A stretch of 64,000 nucleotides of DNA, from the NCBI RefSeq assembly GCF_031877795.1, contig NC_133942.1:4588001-4652000 (forward strand). Direction: 5' to 3'. The notes under the pieces were generated by a model. It saw only the letters and a list, made by a program, of their open reading frames with translations, was not told where the DNA came from and did not search any database. Position 1 is the first letter of the stretch. The number at the start of each line of letters is the position of its first letter. This DNA comes from Strix aluco. Its lineage: Eukaryota > Chordata > Aves > Strigiformes > Strigidae. The position numbers and the translations under genes were made by a program. Below, in pieces: positions 20,878 to 32,800 of the stretch.

Positions 20878-23800
20878 CCACGGCAGGTAACTGTGAAGGC
20901 TGACAGTCCTCTCTGTGTAGTTCAGTCCATAACTTACCTGTTCAGGGTCATGCTTCCAGTCCTCTGGACTTCTGTTACTTTTGAAGTTAGAGGGATCTGA
21001 AAATACTGCAAGGGATGTTTTCTCTTGTTTGTGGCTGGCTATGCTGTATTATTGGCAGCTGTAAAGAGTGTTTGGAGGCTTTTACGTGTATACAAGCATA
21101 TAATGCTGCTAAATTTCATAAAGTCATTCAGTAGCTTCAGCAATTGCAAGAAAATTGCAGCCTCGTTTAGTGTAAAACACACACGGAGCTACTCAGTAAT
21201 GCCAAATGGTGCATTTGAGTGCAGCCCAGAATACAGATGCTGCGTGTTTGAGCGAAGACTGCCGAGCCCATGTAGGATATCAGTGCAGGAGGCTCCAGCA
21301 TGATGAAGTGGTGACCGGCTCTGCGTGAGCTGGAGGAAAAAAAAAAAGACTTTTAAATTTGATAATGAAAATTCTGATAATATTTAAATATCTTCACCAT
21401 CCCAGGTGTTTGCTGTTGGAAGTGTTGAAAACCTTGAGTTTGGCCTGTATTTGATTTCTTAGCTTGCTTTTAGCTTTTGATCTTGAGCTGTGATGGAAAT
21501 ACTGTTAAAATGAATGCTTTGAGAACTGCTTCCTCAGTAGTTAAGTTTCACATGTAACTTAGTTTGGTAGTGTTTGTACTTCACAAGTTGGTGCCTTTTT
21601 AGAATTTGAAATGTCCGTATAACCACAGACACTCTTCCAAAAGAGGTCCCTTGTTTACACGGCGTAGCAATGCTGAGTAATTATTTTTGGTATTCAGAGT
21701 AGTTCACTGTGGTGAGTGTTTGAACCACTGTGTGTATGTAACGCTCAAATACAACTATCTGCATCAAGTCTTTTGCCTGTTTTTAGAGACTGAGAACTTT
21801 TGCCAAATGTCAGGAATAATTTCAGATGCCAAGTGTTATGTAGATAACTTTCAACAGTATCTAAGTCACTCGGAACAAGCTAATAAGCCATTTAAATACT
21901 TTTCAAAAAAACGTGCTTCTTCCCGTTGTAGTTTAGCTGCCTGCTTCTGGATGTGTTGGCTTGCCTTGTGCAAGTGTCTTGGCAATTGTGGTGCATCTGG
22001 CATTGCCAGTGGTCTTGCCAGCTCTTTTGGGCAACATTTTAGAGCTGGTGGGGCACCTAGCTGGTAGGCCTTGCCACTGCCTAGTAAAGAAGAAAAAAAG
22101 AAAGAACTGGCTGAGGGACATGTGAACTCCTTTGGTGTCCTTGTGTTGGAGAAGCGTGGAGCCCAGACAGCTGAAGAGGGCAAGCACTGCTTCTCTGTGA
22201 CCGTGTTATGGTGCATGCCTCTCCTTGTTGCCAGGCTCTGGCATGTCTGTGTGACAGCAAAAGGTTGTAGTCCTCTGCGGATATATTGGGGAGGGGAACT
22301 CCTCCTGCTGCTGGGGACAGGGGAGCAATTGGGAGCCCTGTGAGCAGGTGGTTCTTGACCATAATCTAAGAGTAACTGGACCTGTGTGCCACCTACTTAA
22401 AACTCAGCTTCTTGGCCTTCTCCTGAGCTACTGATGGTTTCTAGGTGGTGCTCACTTACTCATGCTGGCACGTTAAGTTCCTTCCTCCCAACCTTTTCTA
22501 AAGCATTCTTGGGTTTGTATCTTCTTCAGTTAAAACTTTTTACATCCCAGAGCACCATGTGGCACCTCTCATTTCCAGGGACAAGCAGTGCAAGGATCCT
22601 GTCTTGGCCATCTGCTTCAAAATCAGGTCTTATGGGAAAGCACTTGTGGCTGAAATGCAAAGCGGTGAAAGAGAAAAGGCCTTTCTTATGAGTTACTCGA
22701 TTTTGTGCTTGACTTCCTGGTCTGAGGCACCCTCCATGTTCTGGGACACCATGAGCATGCCTTTTCCTCTGGGGAGGGTGCATTTTAATTCACAAAAGAT
22801 CAAGCTTTGATTGCTTTGTGATTTGAGGAATTTGGGAGCTGGAGGGAGATAATTCCCAACGTTGGAAATTAAAAGCTTGGATATTTGCTTATTGCCTTTA
22901 CAGCCCTTCAGAAAAATTGTCTGTGCTTGATGGAGTAAAGCTTTGTGTGTTATTTCACCGGATGAGGGATGCAGACTCTGAACTCTGTTTTCCAGTGGAT
23001 AAGCAGGATAGAATAGGATGCTCAGAAGGATTCTGCTTGGGCACCGTTAAAATCCTCTTGGAGAACGCACATTAAAATCATAGAACCAGAAGAATACGTA
23101 TAATTGCACCTGAAAATAGTCAACTGGCAAAATAACATGACTTCTTGGGGTGTTAGTTCAAAGATATATTTTTTAAAAATTTAATATCTGCCTACTCCTA
23201 TTAAGGAGAAAGTATGAAGAGACTTTTTTCCAAGATAAATGAAAATTTTAAGAGATTCTGAAGGCTTCTGCTTCCTGTCTGGTATTAGTAAGCTAAGTCA
23301 ATCTCTGAAGGAGTGTGAGTAAGCTATGTGAGTGAGTGTACTACCCTGGCAAAGTGCGTTTGACCCGTTTACATTGGCAAAACTTTTTCAGAGCCACAGA
23401 GGAAGTAGCTGGTATTTGAAGAACCCCATTAAACAAAAATCACAGCAGGACGTACTTGATTTTTACCATTCCTATGCTGCTTTGATGTGTGTGTGGAAGC
23501 TGGTGAGCTGGTGAAATAGTTACTGCACAGTGAAGTACTTCACTCTGGGTAACTTCCTTTCAGGTTTTTCTTTGGTTTTCCGAGCTAAGGCAATATAGGC
23601 TGTTGTTGGTAGGGCTCCCATTGCTGCTTGGCTTGAAACACCAACAAACTCAAGCTGTTCTGGTGCTTTGAGTTTCTTTGAGTATCCAATACTCATCCCA
23701 AGCAGTGCTTTTGGAGATGCAGGGGTGTATGGAGTGGCACCTGCAGCCTGAAATAGGGACATGGTTACATGTATGTTGCTCTTGGCTTAGGCAGTTCCCA

Positions 23801-26800
23801 TTCCCTCTCTGCATGGGTACAGCTCTTTGCAGGGCTAGATAATGGATGGGATCAGTGAACTCTCTGATTAAACGTGCCTCCTCTCTACTCTTATCAATCA
23901 GCCCACTGTTTGACCCTGAGAGCAGTTGCTTTGCTCCGTTTGCCAGAAGTGATGGTGGTTGAATTGCTGAACTCTACTGCCAGCAAAAGAAATGCACGTG
24001 TATCTACACCTGAAAACAACATTTTTGTGGCCTGTTTTGGGTGCACATATAATTAGTGGTGCGTATTTAACTTTTGAAAGAGCTCCGGATAGTTTTTCAA
24101 AACTTTGATCCTCTCTGCAGCTGATAAGTTTGGATTGTGTGTGTTCTTGTGTAACAAAATACAAACACAATCAGCATTCCTTTGTCTGGCGGATAGAAAT
24201 ACAGAGAGGGATTAGGGGAAAACAGGAGAATTCACATGAGTAAACAGTGTCCCTTGCAATGAGCTTTCCTGTGTGGGAAGAATAATTTAAGAATAAGTTA
24301 ACTCTTAAATAATCGACATCCCAGTCAGGCTCAGGGATCTGAGAAATAGGGAGGTGGAAGAAATGGTTTGGAAAGAGGAGTAGTTAAGGACCTTTTCTGG
24401 GAAGAAGGGAGAATGTGTGGGAGAGCCATATCTTGGGGGTGTGTGTGTGTGTAACCGAGGGAGGAACCTCCCAAGGCCTCACCTACTGCAGAGGAGATGC
24501 TCAGAAGTGACAGAACTTTGCTGATTAGCATATGTTAAAACTAGGCTGAACAGCAACTTTTTAATAAAAAAAAGACAGGAAGAAGAACACTTCCAGCACT
24601 TAGTTAGCAGCTTCATTTCTCTTCTGGGAGCTCTGACAAGCTCTCGGTGAAGAGAGTAAGTGAAGAATGAGGCTTGTCATTCTGCTTTCCTCTTCACCTG
24701 AATAAGTGATCCCAGTAGGTGCTGTGAATGTCAAGGTTGGTTTTGTGTGAAGTGGAAGGTCTTTGGGGTAAAATCACACCTAGTATGCATACACAAAAAT
24801 AAAGTAACGATTTCTGAGTACTAAGAAGATCTGATGAACAAAGGTATCCAACATCTTTCTTTTGGTAGTTAGTAGTACTTCTGTGATGACCAGAAGGCTA
24901 TCTGAGAAAACTGAGGTGATAATTCTTTGATTTATACATATTTTATATATGCATTAGCGTGTTCTGTAATAACCATTCTCTTTATTTTAATTGGTAAAAT
25001 GATGAGTTTGAAGCTTCCGTATTTGTATTATTAAGAGAGCTGAAACTAATACTTGAAAATGTACTCTGCTGTATTTTTTATGTTGGATGATGACAGTTGA
25101 TAGTAAATGCAAGTGTAGTTCTGTATGACAGCAAAGATCAAGTATAACATGATAAAGGTCTTGGACTATTGTGGGTTAGAAACGTAAGATACTTTGCCTT
25201 CAATTGGGAATTCTTTATTGAGGTACTGGCAATGGGTTCGCAGATTGTATGATGCTTGAGAAACTGGTAAAATGCTTCTTGGCTGGCTTTAGTAATTTCA
25301 GGATCTGTCATCTACTTTGTGCCGTTACTGTTGGGGAGCTACCTTCCCATCTCTGATGCTTGCTTTTTAGCTGGGGTGATAGCTTCTAGGAGGGGAACAT
25401 AGTGCAAAGACTTGGAGTTGTCTGTAGGGATGCCTGGGATGGCTGATACTGAAACTGTCTGGAGGGAGGGTGCTTGGAGATGTTTGGGATCTCTCTCATT
25501 CTCATGTACCACGGTGTAATTCCCCTGACTGGTGTCCTGCTATCACTTGCCAGGGTATCTGCAGGCAGGCAGCGCTGTGATTTGGAAGAGGCTGGGTGCC
25601 AGCCTTTTCAGTACACTTAATTATCTGCTAGTCGTTAGTGTAATTATTCATATTGCTAGCCTTCACATCAGTTATAAAGCAGGACTGATTGTGTGGGATT
25701 TTTCTCTTGCAGAAGCCCAGGGTCTGATGATAGATAATAATATTTTAACAGAGAAGGAACAAGGGATATCCTTGTCAGATAGTGCACAGTCCATCAAATA
25801 CGAAATTGCACATCCAGGTTAGTTTCCTCTTCCCTACCGAAAGGGAGGTGCTCCAGGTGCTTTGGAGGGTCTGCACATACTTGCTGGTTTAAATCAACTG
25901 CTTTAGAAACACTTCTGATTAAATGAGTGCCAGTTTGTGCAGAGGTAAGTCTTCAAAGCCCTGAAAAGAGAAAATGGTGAAAAAGTTGGAGGTTTCCTGT
26001 TCTCCCCCACTGCTGTATGACTTGTTTTGTTATTTCTGTATTGAATCCCAACAGAGTATTTTTCCTCTTAACTCAAGAGAGCTCAGGTAGTTGGTTAAAA
26101 ATACCTGCAGCAGTTAGAGACTGCCATTACAACTTTAGGTGTATCTTGTTAAAGGATGGGAATGAGAATGAACAAGAGAATTGCTAAACTCTTCGTGTTT
26201 CCAGAATATTTCTTCAAAGGTGGCTTCTGCAGAGCCCTTGGCAGAAAAGGTTTTGGGGCGTAAACAGGCAAAATCATTTCTTGTAGCGGAAATCCCAGCT
26301 CAAAAAATAGAATGTTGCCAGGGTTCTGTTTTGTTGGCTGTAAAACTAAGACTAAATGAGCAGAGTATGGTAAATAAACTGCAAAGTCATCATTAAAAAA
26401 TGGTTTGAGCTAGAAGGGGCTTGTTGGGAAAAGAATGCTGGCAGATTTTCCTAGTGCAGATGGAGATTCTGCCAGCAGAAAAAAGTGCTTTTGCAGGTAT
26501 AGCTGCTTTTGTGCAGGGAAGTGATAAAAGCTATAACCACATCTGCTCTGGGGCTTTTGCCAATGTAAAGATGTTGCCAAAGATTACATCCCCAAGACAC
26601 TGCTGCATTGGCAATGATTTCCTGGGCCTGTATAGTTTGAGTGTTAAGATGGCTAAATTTTTTTTTTTAAACTTGATTGAGAGTTGTAGACTAAGTCATA
26701 GGCATCACCAGATTTACTGCCTATTTGTCAAGGTGACATCGTGCGTACAAAACATATTTTGCCAGTGAATACTTCAAAGGGTTAAGCTCTTCCTGTTCTG

Positions 26801-29800
26801 TATTGCATTGCAATTTGGCAAGACATCTGTCTTTCTGCTGAATGATGCAGAGGTGATACATGGGCAAGGTCTGCTGTCGGAAAATGAGAAGGTGGCGGTC
26901 AGAACTGGGATCCCGGTGTGGAGCTGGATAGCTTAGTGGGTGTTAAATCTACACTGAGGGGTGACTGACTGCTGTGGTACAGCGTGGTGCACCCGAGCGC
27001 TTCCTTTAGCCAGGTGTGTGCGATGGTAAACAAGTCTAGGGCCTTTGTGCAGTGATGGGGAGATGAAGTCAGCTTAAGGGAGGTGGTTTTTTTCCTCTCC
27101 TAAAGTACTATAGAGTGTGTTGCTGCATTGATGAGTGGGTAAAACTTCCTCTCGGTCCAAAACTTCCTCTCTGAAGCGTGTCAGAGCTTGTAAAGTTTGT
27201 AAAAGTGGGTGCTGCTTTGAGGATGGGACAGAAACAGAAGCAATAAGGGACAGAGAAGTGAAGAGAAATACCTAGTGCTTGGATGCTCACCTACCTGAGG
27301 CTTGGAGGAGAAAGATAAGATGAAAGAATGTTAAGGATTTTTTCTCCATAAAAATTCTCTAAAGTGCCTCTGGCTAAAAATTCTTCAGCTAAGCCTGTGT
27401 TTCTCATCAGTCCCATTGTCTCTGAAGGGGTTAAGAGTTGCAGGCCACCAGTGATGGTGTATCAAAATATATTTGAGCTAACCTGGCCATTGCCACGAGA
27501 GAACTTTAAGTGAGATGGCTTTTGTTTAGTTGCCATGGTAGATCTCTAACTTACTGATTTTTGTGGGTGCTACTTAATTGTGCTTATGGAAGGAGTTACC
27601 ATGCCTTACCATTTTCTTCTCCCTGTCTGTATATTTGTTGGAAAATGTTAATGATAATGTTCTGAAGTGGAATTAAGGATTCAGGACAGAGGCTGCACAG
27701 GCATGTTATGAAGATTTTTGCATAGTGAGTATTTCCTCCCAAGTACCTGCGAGTCTGAGAGCTCTGACTTCTGCTGCACGAGGTAGCCTGTCCTTTTGCT
27801 CTCGTTCTTGTCAGAAGAGGAGAACGCTGTGTAATCAAGCACTGCAATAACTGCTGGGTGAGAAGAACCATGTGTTTGTGCTGGCAGTGCACTTTGGGGT
27901 AAAGTGCTGTTCTCAGTCAGAGGTTATCCTGGAAACAACTGATTTTGAGGAATCAACTCAATGGCAGTTGTCTTGAGGTGATGTACAGTTTGGCTTGATT
28001 ATATCTTTCTTCTGTGATAAGCAACTCATCTGTCTGTGCGTAAGCAAACTGTGATAGAATAGGTGTTCTCCATTACTGCCCAGGAACAAAAGCAGGTGGG
28101 AGACAGGTCACCCAACAACTTGAGATTTAACCAGCATTGGAGAAACATGTTTATGCTGAACATCCTTGGGGTCTCATCCTCTGGTTGCACTCTCTAAAGA
28201 GAGGGCACCCTTTCTTTAGTCATATCTGGAAGGACCTTTTGAGACCAGGAGAAAGGCAATTTGGGAGACCTTTGCAGAGAACTTATAAAATTTAATCCAA
28301 ATAATCAGTTAGTTGTTTTCTTGGCACACACTTGACCCTACAGACAGACCTGCTATGGAAAAAGATCACGTTATTGGGAATTTACCCTTCCCAAGTATTG
28401 CTGTGATGTTGGGTGTCAGAAAAATATTCTTATCCTCTCAGTTTGCCTCATTTCTTCTACACACTTCAAGTATGTCATGGTTTCATTATTTGTTCATGTT
28501 ACCCTAGGAAAAAATAGTCTTTTGACATCACAAAATGCTTACAGGATACTCTTCTAGGAAGGACTTTGCAGGTGTGGTTTTTTAAGTGAAATGGACATTT
28601 TTCGGTCAGGTACTGTTCTGTTACAGCAGATCTTTGAAGCGTGATAACAGATCCTCAGGAATGAAGGGATGGTTTGGCCTTTTTGCAGAGGACATGCAGT
28701 ATGCTGTTGTATATTGTTCTGTAAGATACTTTCTGTAAAAGCACCAGCAAAAAAGCACATTCTCAAGACCATTCTGTGTGGCTGTAAGACTTGTGCAGTA
28801 TAGATTTCTTATTAAGGTCAAGTACAACTTCTGAGACCTTCACAGGTCTTCTAATAGCATCCTCCTAAGACTTACTGCCCATCCAGTGCCTTTAGACCAG
28901 GTGATGCCTTTGAACATGCTTAAAGCAGCAAAAGTGATGTTCTGTTATCTTAAGGGCATGTAAAATCCATGAAATCCCAGGTACTGCTGACCAGTAAGCC
29001 GCTCACTGGCCAGGGTTGAAATGACCTGTTCTTGATGTTCTGTGACTGCTAGAAACAGGAGCTAGCAGAGACAGCGGTTCTGCTGCCTGATGGGGAGGAA
29101 CAGTGGCAGTTTTCAACAGACACACCGAACCTGTGAAATGGGTACAGCCCTACGGGTGAGTCTGGCTCTGCACCAGAATCTGGCAATGCACAACGCTGAC
29201 TATGGTGAAAGAATGAAATTAATTTAACTGATGTGTATTTGAGTGAGGAAAAAGAAGCAGGGGACACTGTTTTTTTGAGACACGTTAAGATTTCTACAAA
29301 ATGATTTAAAGGAAAATGCAATGGTACAGTTCCTCTTTCAGCTTTATTCCTTTACTGTCTGTTTCTGCCTGCGAACAGGACAGTTTCTGTAGCTCACATT
29401 GGCAGACCTGTACTTGCCCAGAGATATACAGTTCATTCAGATGTTGAGTCACTGAAGACAGCATTCCCCTGAAACCCAAATGTGGTGCTTTGGGTTGTTT
29501 TCCTTTTATCAGCGTGATGGGTAGCTGACCTGACGTATGCCATTTCTAGTCTTTCCAACACTGACCAATAGAAAACCTTAAAAAAAAAAAGTGTATTTCT
29601 GTCTTGCCAGGCTCGTGATGTGGTTATGTTGAGGACACATCTTTGTATCTGTGGGAATACTGCCAAAATCTTATGTTTGGTAGCCCCTAGACACTGTAAT
29701 GATGACACAGACAGGGCTAGGTCCTGCTCTTAGTAGCTGGACTGCACTCCTGGGCAGCCACTTTCCTCAAGATCTGTCTTGCAAATGGAGAAAGCTTTTG

Positions 29801-32800
29801 GAAGAAAGATGTCAAACTGTTGCATTTTTCTTCAAGATGAGAAACTATTTCTGCATCTGAGATGTAAACTGAAGTTGCGGGTGGGATAATGGAGGAGAAA
29901 AGTGGGACTTCTGGCTGTAACTTGCATCAAACCCCAATATGCTTTAAGGTCCTTGGGGCAAGAAGATTTGGGGAGTCTGAGATGGGAAAGACTCAACTTT
30001 GCTGTGCCAAACACATGGCTCTCAGCAGACTGATTTCAGAAACAAATTTCTTGGAAGCAAGTCCCTGTTGTCTGAGTTGTGCCAACTCGGTTGTCTGGCC
30101 ACACGGTGATCCTGCTCTGGGTTAAAATAAACCAGTGACCCCCTAAACCTGGGTCAGTTCCTCTGTCTGGTTCACTTGTAGTTGTGCAAGCAGTCAGGCT
30201 CCCATCACAGAGTGGTCAGTGGCAGGCCCAGTAGCCAGCGATTGCACGAGCTTTTGTTGCTGCTGAAATAAATACTTTCTGAGCTCTTTCATCTTGGTCT
30301 GGTTATGATGGGATGCAGATTTTTTGGAGTAGGCTCTGAAGAGCACATTTTACTGCCCTGCCAAGTTACTGCCCTATTTCAAAGTTAAAATAATAATCCA
30401 AGTAGCTGTTACTTTATCTTGTGGACAGGAATAGAGCTGGTGCATGGCTAAGCCATTCTGGGTTTCTGGAGTCTTTCTTGGTGTTTCTAAAATCTTGTGC
30501 AAGAGATGTCATACCTGGTGCTGACCAACTTGTGCTAAGCTGAGGTATTTTGGTACATGTTGTCCAGTCATTAAACTCCTCCTTCATTCAGTGTCATTGT
30601 TTCTTTCTGTGGCGAAATGTGTCATTGCATTCCTCTTGAACAAACATAGTGTATTTTCCTCAAGCCTGGCATTAGTGAGTTGTTACATTGGTTTCAGACA
30701 AGAATTGAAACCATACCCATGTGTCTTTTCCAGTCTTGTAGAGACTGTTGGTCTGAGAGACCGTGCAGGATTGAAAGTACCGCTTGTGCCATTGAGGATG
30801 CTTGTGAACTGGAGAAAACCAACATTTTCCTGTTTGATGGAGCTGTGTCTGTTTGTGGTACATGCATAGGAACAGTGCAGTAACTGGCAGGTCAAAATGA
30901 AGTGTAGTGGGGTGAGAACTTTTATAGGGTTGGAGTCATGTACAATAGAAGGGGAAAAATGGAGCCTGGGGGTGTGGAAGAGCAGTGATGTATGACATCA
31001 AGAGGGAAGGGGGCTGAAATATGCTTTGTCAACACCATTTCTGTAAGTAGTATTCTATGGATGAGCAGGGAAGGTGACTACATATTGTTTGTGACTGGGA
31101 CACAGAGGTCTGTTACTGCTTTTTCTAAAGAACCATCTGTTTCATTGATTTCTCATCCTGCCGGAAGCATTGTGAGGCACTGGATGTTGACTGAAGGTTT
31201 GGCATGAGGGGGAAATTGGTGATTACCTGGGACCCGGACTCTACCTGAATGAACCTGCAGGTCCTTTACATTCAGGGTAGCCAAAACTCTTTTGGGGGCT
31301 TTTGGTATCACCTTGTCCACAGCCTAGCTGCAGTGCTGTGTGCTGTCTTCTTCCTCCGCAATGGGACATATTAAGGAGCTACTGAAATAGTAAACTGGAA
31401 GAATTATATGGAAATGATGCCATCACCTTCTCCTACTCTTTTAAGGCAAGTCTTTGCAAATTCATGAGTGGGAGGCAATGGGTTGAATAAACCCATTCTG
31501 AAACGTACTCTGGCACCCATGTGCTCCCACTCCAGTTCTCTCTCAGTACGTCAGCTATAGTCGCTCAGCAGCAACTCTGGAAACTATAGCTGTAGCTCAT
31601 GTTGGTTATACAAATTTGCTGAGCTTTTGCTCATATGTTGGGATTTCTTGTGGTGGGAGACACCAGGAAGAGAGAAATACTTTGGATGGTACTGCCTTTG
31701 TTAGCAGTAAAACAACAGTACTCCTTAATCTAAAAGAATTAAAAGTGAGAAATGCATTGTGAAAGCATGTACGTTTGGAGACCTCTTGTTCCATAGTCCA
31801 TAACAAGTGTACTGTCACATAACTTGCTCAAATTCACAGGGCCTTTGTACCTGTAGTTTTTTGCTCTTTAAAGGGTTGGTTTTACACTTCAGAACTGTAG
31901 CAGAAGGAAGTAGAAGCCAAAATGTTCTTCAAATTAAAAATATAAACCAAGGGTTAACATCTCTCTGTATCCTGTCGTCAAACCACAGATCTCCTGGTAT
32001 GGAAGCAAGTGTAGCTGGAAAATACCTTCCCTGATTGGAAAATACCTGCCCCTGTGCAATTTTTAATTTGTGTTGAGTTGGTGGTGGAGTTTCTGCGGTC
32101 ATCTGAGAGCCAGCACTGCCCAGCACACTTGAGCAGCATGACAAATCATAGAATCATATCGCAGAATGGTTTGTGTTGGAAGGGACCTTAAAGATAATCC
32201 AGTTCCAACCCCCCTGCCATGGGCAGGGACACCTTCCACTAGCCCAGGTTGCCCAAAGCCCCGTCCAATCTGGCCTTGAACCCTTCCAGGGAGGGGGCAG
32301 CCACAGCTTCTCTGGGCAACCTGTGCCAGTGTCTCACCACCCTCACAGTCAAGAATTTCTTTCTTATATTTAATCTAAATCTTCCCTCTTTCAGTATAAA
32401 GCCATTAACCCTTGTTCTGTCACTACATGCCCTTGTAAAAAGTCCCTCCCCAGCTTTCCTGTAGCCCCTTTAAGTCCTGGGAGGCCGCTAAAAGGTCTCC
32501 CTGAAGCCTTTTCTTCTCCAGCTGAACACCCCCAACTCTCTCAGCCTGTCCTTATAAGGGAGGTGCTCCCGCCCCCCCCAAGCATCCTTGTGGCCTCCTC
32601 TGGACCTGCTCAAGCAGGTCCATGTCTTTATTACACTAGGGGCCCCAGAGCTGGACACAGCACTGCAGGGGGGATCTCATGAGAGCGGGGTAGAGGGGGA
32701 GAATCCCCTCCCGGTACCTTCTGGCCACACTTCTCTGAATGCAGCCCAGGGTACCGTTGGCTTTCTGGGCTGTGAGCGCATGTTGCTGGCTCATGGTCAG

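Noticed and set aside
23070..23110. Possible CR1 3' tip (AATCATAGAACCAGAAGAAT)
   Set aside because: The similarity is limited to about ten bases and the rest of the CR1 end is missing.
24436..24454. (GT)n microsatellite
   Set aside because: Only about seven units; too short to be notable.
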